DNA of 64,000 bases from Corbicula japonica (lineage: Eukaryota > Mollusca > Bivalvia > Venerida > Cyrenidae): NCBI GenBank assembly GCA_038501625.1, contig JAZAYU010000088.1:1116001-1180000 (forward strand), written 5' to 3'. Of this stretch, positions 48,301-57,044 are shown piece after piece. Each line of letters opens with the position of its first letter. The stretch's first letter is position 1. A model generated the notes under the pieces. It saw nothing but the letters and a program-made list of their open reading frames with translations. It made no database searches and was not told the DNA's origin. A program made the translations under genes and the position numbers.

Positions 48301-48313
48301 GTTCATCTTCCAT
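42332..48313 (-). CDS. BEL/Pao gag-pol polyprotein, 1,993 residues, intact
   Basis: Encodes the proteins for reverse transcription and integration of the element. Approximate residues: 1-230 charged, coiled-coil-like N-terminus; 315-460 DUF1759-type gag (ITYCAWKNTFRSITKELG); 580-620 zinc knuckles (ICFRCCKSSEHMNRDC, CEECGSQKH); about 690 protease-like DUF1758 (YAIIDDQSNKSLA, with DDQS where many elements have DSGS); 990-1160 reverse transcriptase with FYVDD at about 1122; 1190-1290 Peptidase_A17 region (LLSTLNSIFDPLGFVAPVII); 1300-1420 RNase H-like (HIFSDASEKAV); 1600-1655 HHCC integrase zinc finger; 1680-1810 integrase core, with DDE residues in VDVFGP, RSDRGSNF and GGVWERM; 1880-1985 DUF5641. 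No stop or frameshift. The ATG lies only 24 bases inside the 5' LTR, so the leader is unusually short. Confidence 0.95.
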   Translation of the reverse strand: MEDEPQAFGEEREEDRDRVRTLTEKGKEEFDNKVSRFNKKLFRTWTTTQTELDNSILCETDVDKLKKCEQSLCFKYGEYRLVSRDFVAFLESTRTTESNDILQSHIENDRLRDSRVQSVLGSLDVRLNRIEEDKMSVQSKSSKRSNKSSTSSVSAKAKLEAAKARIAITRKEVELKKKQALLQEQKAVTLAKSDRQEKEIEAELCLLDDEKVLAEAVAENEVYETESESNYTGSVKSFSNRSIGNPIERTKAYVEKHSVSENASGLSQPVPACYNRIPAQPEHSSTEMTLGSEFARFLVKKDLLMTRFTSFQDDPITYCAWKNTFRSITKELGVTSQEETDLLVKWLGPESSRQAQSIRAANSHDPESCLSKIWNRLEDRYGAPELIENRMQKKVANFPRVTTKDYTKLYDLCDVLSEIESVKEDNKYRTHFAHFDSPVGVNSLVCKLPVHLQSKWADRAKKYKVANEVTFPPFSFFVKFIKEMTDLFNDPSFSFETSTTKTNKDEFSRATRFMPVAKKTEVQSDDNLAAMKTEVKSDNLTLQETKVSSEVYKCPIHSSTSHALDSCRVFKKMPHEEKRKLLKDKRICFRCCKSSEHMNRDCKLSIKCEECGSQKHVTALHINNFKPKVVRNTSTRENPNGGENSLHSDSNVNCKCLQVCGNPTSSKSCAKIVKVNVYHKDRPKYKVGLYAIIDDQSNKSLASPNFFESFKDSMIFHNITYVLSSCGGSVNATGRTGEGFIIEGIDGTVHELPCLIECSEIPNNRDEIPTQEDAHKYSHLRSIAKYIPCLDETAQIQLLIGRDLPEVHHVHEQVIGSFGPYAQRLSLGWVLVGETCLGNAHTPQMSVNVKKTYLHKNGRPSIFPTCENKFILTEDCNILKDVTDIFVRTRDDNKIGMSVEDRMFLDIMDHEFTKDENGYWVAPLPFRSPRTTFPNNRDMAWKRAMYLHSSLRGNPTKREHFVTFMKKVLESGAAEIAPPISTDVWYLPIFGVYHPKKPDQIRGVFDSSAVYKGVSLNSELLSGPNLINSLLSILLRFRKDAFAIMADVEQMFYSFLVKKEDRDFLRFFWYRNNDPEADLIEYRMCAHVFGNSPSPAVATYGLRKTVESAAEDIKQFVNQDFYVDDGLTSLPDADLVVDLVKRTQDCLKTANLKLHKIASNSKAVMQQFPEEDLQKDLKSLNFDQDLLPINQSLGLSWDLNNDCFKFNFNPGQKPATRRGLLSTLNSIFDPLGFVAPVIIQGKILMKELTVGKDWDEPLHPDELAKWEAFTRSLFLLQEVQIPRMYLSKSLSSAEKLELHIFSDASEKAVSAVAYIKSCDDNISLSRSVGFVMGKCKLAPSHGHTVPRLELCAALLATEVGEIVTEALKVSFQAVNYYSDSRVVLGYITNTKRRFYNYVSNRVHRILSLSRADQWKYINTKTNPADIGTRGCSTLEQLGEWISGPSTFSVTTDILNCEFPLISPNDDKEIRQEAKVYKTTINSSITEKFPLFSSWKRLIIAFAVLKRAILNFRIKKSSGVLQCGLLTQECVYKSECFILKADQQQSFGEDIGGIGHQKPVSRGSPIHSLNPFLDKDGVMRVGGRLNQSCLPVETTNPVILSSKSHVARLIVCHFHEKCKHQGRLLTEATIRNNGFWIVGAKRLISKILYDCVICRKLRRKTENQMMADLPVDRLTPGPPFTAVGVDVFGPWTVVTRRTRGGIAQSKRWAVLFTCLTTRAVHIEVLEEMSSSSFINGLRRFIAIRGNVKEFRSDRGSNFIGSTQDLKVNVINVEDGPVPKYLCESGVTWKFNAPHSSHMGGVWERMIGIARKILDGMLLGAHGKHLTHEILITLMAEVCAIMNSRPLGPISSDPNSPWILTPAMLLNQKFDGTSTVNFDIDQRHMYQKQWKMAQVLSNIFWKQWKDSYIHTLQSRRKWQTSQNGIKEGDVILLKDKDQPRNEWSVGIVTNAIQSESDGKVRKAEIRVFKNGKLVTYTRPVTEMVVLLSQGLLCYE

Positions 48314-48336
48314 CTCTGGATGTGTAGTTGTCTTAC

Positions 48337-48941
48337 TATTCTGCCCTTTGCAGATAGTTAACGAGAGGCGAATTGCTTTTCGATTTTATTCGTCTACACG
48401 TAAGACACTACAAGAAAACAAATACAGATCAAGTTGTATCATATCAAACCATATTATACAGTAGTAAAAACATTATGTTAATTACTTAACCACATTTGAC
48501 CAGAAGTTATTTGGCAAAATTAATTCCAGATTTTTACTATCACAACTTTACTGACATCACTTAGTAAACCAGTAACAAAATTACAAATAAAGTATATTTT
48601 TAAACACTCAAAATTATAAACCTGGCTCAATTTTACTAAATCTGAAAAAAATCTACAATAGAGATGCAACAAATTACTCTATTTAATATTCGAGCATAAA
48701 ACCTACACTGTGCACACTACAGGAGATGGACAACAACACAACTTGTCTAAACTCGTTGTTTGGAACAATAAAACACAGGGTTACAGTTGATCGACTGGTA
48801 AACAAAGACGCAAATTTCACAAGATTTGAAGCACGTTTTTTCTTGCTGTTAACGGTGTCATAGTGTGAATGCAAAATTGAAATAGGTGCAACACGCATAA
48901 AATTCACTGCTGTCTAACAATCTTTAGACTGTTCCAGTACA
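48337..48941 (-). repeat. BEL 5' LTR (605 bp)
   Basis: It has the same sequence as the 3' LTR apart from one extra A. It should carry the promoter. A 74-codon open frame is identical in both LTRs, but its meaning is doubtful. The internal sequence directly after this LTR (minus strand GTAAGACAACTACACATCC) lacks the TGG start expected of a primer-binding site for a tRNA 3' end. Confidence 0.93.
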
Positions 48942-49197
48942 TGCACTGAATAACTTTGAGGAAGATATACTTAGGATTATATTGCTTTTTAATACTGTGA
49001 TCATCTAACATAATTATAATCCTGGTAACAAATATCTTTAGATTATAACACAACATCAACATAGTATGCCAGGTCTTTAATAAAGTTTTAACTATTTTGT
49101 AATTAATGTTTGACACAAAGGTTTGCTATTCATATGCATAGGTTTTGTTTTTGCTCAATCATTGTCAGATTTATGCATTGGATTTCTCTTTTTTCAG

Positions 49198-49218
49198 GGA
49201 CGTGTTGAACCCCATGTA
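49198..49218 (+). pseudogene. Possible split host exon, left fragment
   Basis: A polypyrimidine tract and acceptor (CTTTTTTCAG|GGACGTG) open a frame reading GRVEPHV that is cut by the CACTA-like element at 49,219. The right part may be the GRGRGRRSEYK frame at 57,045. The fragment is too short to be certain. Confidence 0.35.
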
Positions 49219-49470
49219 CCCAGATAGCATGAGGTGGTTGGGCCAACCACGGAAAACCGTTAACGATATTTCTTAGTTGGGCCAACGGTGGGCCATCAAC
49301 TGAAAATAGCCCCTTAGTTACATATATTGGCCCAACGTTGGGCCAACCATTAATATTTCACCTATTTGTTTCCTGATGTGGCCCAACGAAGATTATCCGT
49401 TTATCTATGCTGTGACTAAATGGTACGTTGGGCCAACGTGGGCCCAATGCCTGATTTGCAAGATAGAGTG
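49219..49470. repeat. Left terminal repeat and subterminal TTGGGCCAAC array
   Basis: Copies of GTTGGGCCAAC, TTGGGCCAACGGTGGGCCA, TTGGCCCAACGTTGGGCCA, GTGGCCCAACG and GTTGGGCCAACGTGGGCCC lie within 250 bases, in both orientations. These are the likely binding sites of an element-encoded protein. Confidence 0.8.
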
Positions 49471-50135
49471 TGAATGTTATAAATATTTGATATTAAAAAG
49501 AAATAAACTATTGTATGAATATAATTTATAAATTAATACACTTCTCATTTGTTTCAGTCAAACATTCACATTTAATTAACATTTCATTGTATTGTTTTAA
49601 TTAAGTGCTAAAGGCATTGCAATAAATCTGATTTACAAAATGCATATTTATAACAATTAAATCTACATAAACAATTTCATTTAATTTTTTAAATTTAAGT
49701 TTGTGAATTATAATTGTTTCATATTGAAGAAGAATAAAATATATATAATTTTATACACCTCTCAATTGTTAAAATGAGACATTCACAAATAATTAACATT
49801 TCATTTTATTGTATGTACGTTCATTGTAATCTTTACTGAATATTGAATTTATTGTTAAATATTTACATTGAGCTTCTTAGCAATAGGCCCATATAAAATC
49901 TGAAAATGATGAGAAATCTTTCTCCACTTACATGTACACATGTACATGCTAACAGAAGAGTTCTGTAAGAGCAGTGATTTGACCTGGGTTTCACCCTCGA
50001 TTATCTAAGAATTTCCCTGAAAATCTCGCCTGACCGCTCATAAATCCCTTTCACTGCTGACCTTTAACCAGTTCAGACCTGTGTTTCTGTGTAACAAAAT
50101 TTATTCAAGAAAACTTTCTATTTGTGAAGAAGAAA

Positions 50136-53100
50136 ATGGCGCAGAAAATTCAGTAAGTGTTTTTTTCTATTTACAATAAATATTTTGTAATTTTAAATTT
50201 CATACACGCTGGGTATTTATTTTTATTAAGGTATTTTTTGTTGTAATAATGAAAACGACATCCTGGATAGTCTACAGCCACGTGACCCTTGGATTATCAC
50301 GTGATATTTAAAATGGCAGACGACGATTGTTATACTGAAGGGAAATTAAAAGTAAATGGTAGATTTTATTGTAAATATTACACATTGTAAAAAAGTTACA
50401 AATAGAACTATGTAAAATATGTTTATGAAAAATGTTTATTATATTTTAAAGATTTTTAAGCTGTAGTAAGTATTTATTTATTTTCAGAAGAACGAATCCG
50501 AGTAAAATTTGGCAGATTATCTTTTGATGATTAAATAATTTAGCCACGTTTTTGTCAACTTATGATATGTGCAATAAATGTCTGCTGTAACACCAATAGT
50601 TTTGAGCATTTTCAACTATAATTTACTTTTCACTAAAACCAGTGTATGCATAATTTAAATAAGACGGCTGTATGCATATATTTAAAAGTAAAGAATAAAT
50701 AAGGTTAATATAAGCAAAGATTATTTTTAAGTATTTAATTAGCTGGTGTTTACATACAATGGGGAATAAAAGAAAAATATCAGAAAGTACTTCTTATTGG
50801 TCTAGAAGACGTCAGGTATTAGCAAATGTACAAAGTCATTTGGAAGATATTTCTAATGGATTGATTGAAAATAATCAAACATTTCAAACCAGCGCACAAG
50901 CTAATAATTCTGTTTCTTTATGTCATGATCTAAGCTCTAATAGACCAGAACAGCAAACAGAAGATGAGAACACATCTGTAGAATCGTTTTCAGATTCTGA
51001 TACAAACTCCTATGGGGGCTCATATAATAATTCAGAAATGATTGATGATCTTGTAGATGACGATTTGTCTTTACAAAGTGGTCACCTTTGGTATGACACT
51101 GAATCCGATATTTATTCATCATGTTCAGATGACTTGCCAGATAACTATTCTTCAGAATTTCTCAAAGATGAATTAGCTGCATGGGCTCGACAGTTTAATG
51201 TTACATGTGCTTCTTTAGCAAAGCTGTTACAAATTCTTCGCAATGTGTTTCCAGACCTTCCAAAAGATCCTAGAAACTTACTAAAAACAAAAGTTAAGTA
51301 TCAGATTTGTGAGAGAAGTGGAGGTGAATATTATCATTTTGGAATTAAACAAGGAATTTTGGAAAAAAATTCGGTGTCACAAACAGATTTTAGAACAAGT
51401 ACACCTTCAGATTAATATAGATGGGTTGCCTATATTAAAGAGCACAAATCATCAATTCTGGCCAATTCTTGGGCGCATAGCTAACTTGCCAAATAGCTTA
51501 CCATTTCTCATTGGCTTGCATTTTGGTGATTCAAAGCCCAATGATATTCATTCATACTTGCAAGATTTTTTAGAAGAAATGCAGGACTTACCAGAGAACG
51601 GTCTTCTGTATGAAAATACACAAATAACGGTTGTGTTATCATCAGTAATATGTGATGCTCCAGCTCGATCTTTTGTTAAAAATTGCAAGCAACATTCAGG
51701 ATATGCAGGGTGTGAACGTTGTACACAATATGGTGATTGGGCAGGGAAAGTTATATTCCCAGATATAAATGCACCTCTTAGGACTGATGTAAGTTTTGAT
51801 GAAATGGATGATGAAGAACATCACAGGGGTCCGTCACCCTTTGTTAACATAGGGCTTGGAATGGTTTCTCAGTTTCCATTGGACTATATGCACCTTATTT
51901 GTTTGGGTGTAGTGAGGCGATTACTTTTTCTCTGGCTCAAAGGTCCTTTGAAGATTCGGATCGGTACACTAGCCAAAAATCGAATTTCTGAACTTCTTCT
52001 GTCAGTGAAAAACAATATCCCTAGAGATTTTTCTCGAAAACCAAGGTCTCTAAATGAGCAAGAACGATGGAAAGCAACTGAGTATCGGCAGTTTTTGTTG
52101 TATACTGGTCCAGTTGTTCTGAGAGGTACCATTCATTCTGCTCTGTATGAAAATTTCATGCTGCTCTCTGTGGCTACCCGTATTCTTTTGAATGATATTC
52201 TCTGTCGTCACTATTTAGACTATGCAAGGAATTTGCTAAAGGCTTTTGTTACACATTTTGGGCAGTTATATGGGAAGGACCATCTTGTTTACAATGTCCA
52301 TAGTCTGGTTCATATTCCGGATGATGCAGGAAAATTTGGCTCTTTCGACAATATATCTTGCTTTCCATTTGAAAATTTTCTTCAACGCCTATAAAAAAAT
52401 GGTGAGAAAACCTTCATTTCCTCTTCAGCAGATTATAAGACGTGTTTCAGAGAAAAAAAACTGAAGACAAAGTTAAAACATATCCAGAACTTAAAGATGA
52501 ACATTTTAATGGACCCCTACACCAAGAGTATCTTAACTGCAAACAATTTAAAAGCTTGGCAACTGAGAAGATTTACATCAACTTAAATGAAAGTGATTCT
52601 TGTCTAAGGGTTAATGATAGAATTTGTCTTGTTAGAAATACCTTGTTGTCTAATGATGAAACAATAATTTTGGTCTTTCAAAGATTCCATAAAATGGAAT
52701 CTCTGTTTGTTAAACCATTAGACTCTGAGCTTCTAGGAATACACAAAGTTTCAGACATTGAAAATGAGCTGTACTGCATATCATTGGAAGATATTCAGGG
52801 TAAATGGGTTCTTTTGCCAAATAATTATGGGTTTGTTGCTCTTCAGTTTACTGATGTAAGTTTTTAATATATAAATTGCTAATCCATTTTATATACTTAA
52901 AGAAATTAGAAAAGCAACATCTTTAAACAAGAAATACGTTTCATGTTTATAGAAGTTGCGTTTCTTATTTCTTCAAATACATATATTATAAAGTAAAAGA
53001 AATTAAAAACGCAACTTCTTTAATCACGAAACATATTTTGTGTTAAAAGAAGTTGTATAAATATGTAACAGCTGGGAAAGTTTTTTCCAAATAGTGGGAA

Positions 53101-56100
53101 ATGCTATTAGTAAGCATAAGAAAAGTTTCAAGCATGATCAAGCCAAAATCAGCATCTATTGGTGCTTATTTTGCAGACATTTATGCACACACTAATGTTT
53201 GTTGTTAAATTAAATTAAAAATTATAATAAACAAATTCAGGCCAGTTTTTGCTGTGGTGGAATTTCTTGAGGAAAATGAAGTTGCCATTGTTCTATGTTC
53301 CTGGTTACTTGGGAGAAACAAGTGTCTTTGGCCTCGTTGGAGATCAACCGAACGAGTGAACAAGGCCATAAGAGATCGTGTTAAGCCAGATGAGGAGTTT
53401 TCCGAGTTTGACGTACATATTCTGTTTGAGACAGGTATAGCTATCTTAGTTTTATGTTTATTACACACAAAGATAAATGTTATATAATTACAAAATATGA
53501 GACCAAGTTGGAATTTAATTAATTTTTAATCTGTGGTTTACAGACTGTACTTTACATATTCATATTCTTTTATTCATTCAGTCATAATCTCTTTCGGTAA
53601 ATTGTCAGCCATCAGCTTAATTTGCACAAGTCAGTTTCTTAGTTTTAACAGTTTAGTAAACAAGGAAAGCTGCATATTAGATTATACATGAATTATCAAA
53701 AGGAAGTGACCTAAAAAAAAGACCAACAAATGTATTCCCATTTTACAGTGGTACTATGTTGATAATATTGTTTGATTTTACTATAAATGAAAATGTTGTA
53801 CTTCAAAAAGTGTAAATTGACATTATCATTGGAGTATATGTAGTTATCTTTTAATGATTTTCTTAAAATAAAATTACACAAACTTTTTCAGTAGTTTCAT
53901 TACACTTATGGTTACACTTTTTTTAAGTTTATTTATTTTGAGAAGGAATATATTGATTCTCATCTTATAATATACTTTGTATTGCAGATAATTATGAAAA
54001 AGCTAGAGAAAATCTTCGTAAGGCAGATAATAATACGGACTTAGATACGACAGATGTTGATGAGGACAAAAGGAAACGAAGGTAATTGGCCCAGTAAAAT
54101 GATCATTCAAATAGTGGCTATTGCTAATTTTAAACTGTATATTTGTTATTATTATTTAATAAGGATATTAAATATTTGATATTCTCACAAAACACAGGTA
54201 GCAAAGAGTTCTCTTTCCAATTATTATGTTTTTATTTTGTATTATTAAATATTAGAATCATATATACCGGCATTTAGTTTAAAAATAACTGATTCAGCTT
54301 TACTGTTTTTTTATCAGTACAGCACAGATGTGCTGGCTGATCTGGGTCTATAGTGTTCGTCCACACCATGAAGGTTTATCTATAGAGGAAAGGGTTATCC
54401 ATTCATTTCTTAATCCAAGAGTTTACATGTAGGTTGCATCCCCAGCCAAGAAACTTGCCCAGGCTAATATGATCTCGAACAATTTCAAGAAATCACTAGA
54501 ATACTGACTTCATGGCCTGCATAATTTATCCATTATTTTAATTTCAGCAACAGAAATCAGGATGTTGCTTCTGTTAGAAGAAATCAAAACAGAAGTGAAG
54601 CTAAATAGAAAGCTGTTGCTAAAACTAAGCAAATCGGAGAGACCCATAGGCATGCCAACATTGCCAGAAGGAATAAAATTTTCAATTTCATCCGTTGAGC
54701 AGCTAGAAGATTTAGATAAGCAAATAAGACTGAGTGATGACACAGCTACTGCACTGGTATGTTTGTTGATTTTATCAATTAAAACTTTTTACTCTATAAA
54801 AACACAATGATGTTTATCACACCAGCAATCCAGATCAGTCACAGATACATGCAGACTGAGCAGGATGATCTTCTGATCAGGATCATTTATAGGTTAGAAA
54901 TAACCTAATGAATCAAAAGTGAATAGTGTAGATGGCACAGAGAGTGTCGGCTGATCTGGATCTTCATGTTCACTGGTCATCATAGGAAAAACGTGTATCC
55001 TATAAAGTAAAGGTTTAATACTGAACTAAATCACCATAACTTTAGTAGTAAGTATTCATTTTTATTGAGTTCAGTTGTTGGTTGGGATGTTAACTTGTTT
55101 TGTCTGTATCAGGAAAACCTACACCCTGAATACACAGCCTTATATTTATTAAGAAAATGAAGCTTATCTTTTCCTCAACCCTATGAAACTCTTTTGTTAA
55201 ACTTGGTGAATTCTTGAAATTGTTTAATAGAGTTAAGAGAAATCTTGTTAAAAGTTTAGTTTCTTACATCACTTTTTAATTTCAAATCCCCCTTTTTAAA
55301 CTTTTGAAACAAATGTTTGATTCTTCTAAAAACAAATGTTTATTTGGATTTATTTTCAATTGCATTTCAGACAACCAATTTGAGCCTTATTGGTGGAGAA
55401 AATGTTGAATCAAATGTAAGGCGGGTAATGGCTCATGTTCTTAGTCAAAATGTGACATTGGAGTACAACTGGGTCGGAAAGGGAAACAAGAAAGCATTCC
55501 AAAGTTTGGCAATAAAGAGAGTGATTACAGGTATCCATTTGGAAATTTTCGTTCAATGGTAACTGTTAATAAGAAAAAAGTTGAACACAGGACTCAGAAC
55601 TCTAGCTTTTGTTTAGTCAATTTTGAGAGTTGTATAAACAATATTCACCAGTTAGATTTGAGACTGGTCTCCTTTCAGTTTTGCAATCCTGGGTACTATT
55701 CTATGAGCTGACATGTGGCCAGTTCTCAATCAATCGGAACAAAGGAAATTACAAGTTTATAATAAAACTTAATGTGCTGCAACACTGGCTAGATATTGTC
55801 ATTGAAAGTTATTACTGTAGTCAATGCTGTGTTAACATGAATTGTTTACTATCTTATCAAAAAGATCCTGCAGCATTGTGAACAGTGCATGGATTTGCCA
55901 GCTGACCTGGATCTACACTGTTTGCCCAAGCAGTATACTTGTGTTTCTTTGGAGTAAATATTAACCACAAGTTTATATGAATGAGCAAGAATATTTATTG
56001 TAGCTTTGAAAAGGCTAAATACATGTAGGGTAGTAAACCTTTTTAATTTTTTAAATGAGAGCAATATTATTAACAAAACATATGATGCATTTCTGTTACT

Positions 56101-56335
56101 CTTTTTTTTGTTCCTACAGAGTATTGCCATTGGACATGTTTCTTGTTCAACAATCAATACATGTATATACATTTTGTTCTAGCTAGAATACAACCTATAT
56201 ATTTTGAAAGATAGTTTGCTCAGTAACTGCAGATTAGAATTGAATGGTATAACCAACATATGCTGATATTTCTTCTTTTGTACTCTAGATGCTGTGAGGG
56301 CTGGCCATTCTGCAGCCTCAGACAACGAAATCTAA
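50136..56335 (+). CDS. DUF4806-type accessory protein, six exons, 235 residues, intact
   Basis: Predicted coding exons are 50136-50152, 53241-53434, 53988-54081, 54561-54756, 55371-55530 and 56289-56335 (708 bases with stop), all with GT-AG borders and compatible phases. The product begins MAQKIQPVFAVVEFLEENEV, with an N-terminal VVEFL..CLWPRW domain and a YEKARENLRKAD segment. A DUF4806 domain follows (FSISSVEQLEDLDKQI, LSLIGGENVESNVRRVM, LEYNWVGKGNKKAFQSL), then DAVRAGHSAASDNEI. Exon 1 is a six-codon leader before GTAAGT; I chose it because its phase fits exon 2, which has no in-frame ATG. Another ATG exon candidate at 50,314 is in the wrong phase. Exon 4 uses the third AG after the pyrimidine tract; the first AG would bring a stop. 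DUF4806 function is unknown to me. By position it may be the TnpA-like DNA-binding partner of the transposase. Confidence 0.65.
50759..52867 (+). pseudogene. CACTA (Tnp2-like) transposase, three +1 frameshifts
   Basis: The frame from 50,759 (MGNKRKISESTSYWSRRRQV) has an acidic, serine-rich N-terminal region. After a frameshift in an A run at about 51,365 come INIDGLPILKSTNHQFWPIL, VICDAPARSFVKNCKQHSGY with CERC, and FPLDYMHLICLGVVRRLLFL (the DxMH motif of Tnp2-type transposases). LYTGPVVLRGT and YNVHSLVHIPDDAGKFGSFD, FPFENFL follow. Further +1 shifts lie at about 52,392 and in the A run at about 52,453. The C-terminal part is IQGKWVLLPNNYGFVALQFT, and the ORF ends at 52,867. A strong donor (ACTGAT|GTAAGT) precedes that stop. 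A product joined from there to exon 2 of the accessory gene would be out of frame. Two of the three shifts lie in A homopolymers, so assembly error is possible. Confidence 0.65.
54325..55930. repeat. Three copies of a dispersed repeat, one per intron
   Basis: GCTGGCTGATCTGGGTCTAT (54,325-54,385), TCGGCTGATCTGGATCTTCA (54,925-54,970) and CAGCTGACCTGGATCTACAC (55,875-55,930) fall in introns 3, 4 and 5 of the DUF4806-type gene. They belong to the same family as 38,813-38,990. Each is followed by GTTCG-like sequence and an A-rich GGAAAGGGTT-type tail in some copies. Confidence 0.6.
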
Positions 56336-56503
56336 AAAACAATGAAAGATTGGCTGCGATATGCAAAGGACAGAGAGGGTGGGCGGAGGAAGAGGATGGA
56401 GAAGAAGAGGGCTTCAACTGGGGAGGGGAATGAGCAGGGACAGGCAAACGAGCAAGACATTTAAAAATTAAAGATGACATAATATGTACATGTTAACAAT
56501 CGT

Positions 56504-56509
56504 AATAAA
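56504..56509 (+). terminator. Candidate polyadenylation signal AATAAA
   Basis: AATAAA lies about 170 bases after the predicted stop of the DUF4806-type gene and before the subterminal repeats, a sensible place for its 3' end. Confidence 0.45.
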
Positions 56510-56754
56510 AAGAATTGCACTAATTTTTGTTTTAAATTGTTTAAGCTCAATATGCCAAAGGATGAGAGTACTTTGTGATAATTCTTTGTCTGTCATTCTT
56601 ATGTCTAACTACATACATATTTGAAGGAATATTATTGAGTCAGCTATATGAATATGATAATGAAAATATTTGAAGTCCTACTGTATTTGCAGGAAACATT
56701 TTGGGTTAACATTGATTCAGTATAGGTGCAGCAACTGTGTAGAGCCAACGATAA

Positions 56755-57044
56755 AACTATACGTTGGGCCAACATTGGCTCAACGCTGTGCTGAAAAAAA
56801 CATGTAAAACCAAGTGTTGGGCCAACGGTGGCCCAACAAATATCCAAGAAAACCATTCGTTGGGCCAACGATGGCCAACGAACACATCCGGAAATCCGTC
56901 GTTGGCCCAACGCTTAGCCAACCGTTGGCCCAACGTTGCCCCAATTAGCAAAAAGGCGTTAGCCCAACGTTGGCAAACTTTGTTGGGCCAACGCAAACAT
57001 CTATGTTGGACCAACGTTGGGCCAACCACTGTCTGCTATCTGGG
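56755..57044. repeat. Right subterminal array and terminal repeat
   Basis: At least ten copies of TTGGGCCAAC, GTTGGCCCAACG and close variants lie within 290 bases, more densely than at the left end. They are followed by the terminal GCTATCTGGG. Open frames on both strands here (read as repeated WPN/QRW/GQRW peptides) are by-products of the repeats. Confidence 0.8.

Larger units (their letters stand above)
41620..48941 (-). mobile_element. Complete BEL/Pao LTR retrotransposon
   Basis: This is a 7,322-bp element with two LTRs, one continuous gag-pol ORF and a target duplication, transcribed leftwards. The domain order (gag, zinc knuckle, retroviral-type protease, reverse transcriptase, A17-type region, RNase H, integrase, C-terminal DUF5641) is that of BEL/Pao elements. 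I compared the LTRs by eye and found a single A-run length difference. Together with the intact ORF this indicates a very recent insertion and a possibly active copy. There is no envelope-like ORF. Confidence 0.95.
49219..57044 (+). mobile_element. CACTA/EnSpm-like DNA transposon with two genes
   Basis: The left end CCCAGATAGCATGAGGTGGT and the right end, in reverse complement, CCCAGATAGCAGACAGTGGT are inverted repeats that continue TGG(G/C)CCAAC. Both termini are followed inward by arrays of TTGGGCCAAC-type palindromes, like the subterminal repeats of CACTA elements. The 7,826-bp interior holds a Tnp2-like transposase and a separate spliced DUF4806-type gene whose first intron contains the transposase. 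The flanking bases (ATGTA on the left, TGGGC on the right) do not give a clean target duplication, so the exact ends may be off by one or two bases or the site has mutated. The superfamily call rests on transposase motifs and overall structure. Confidence 0.75.

Noticed and set aside
42332..48313. Endogenous retrovirus with envelope
   Set aside because: The ORF ends with the integrase and DUF5641 region, and no envelope-like frame lies between it and the LTR; the domain order is that of BEL/Pao retrotransposons.
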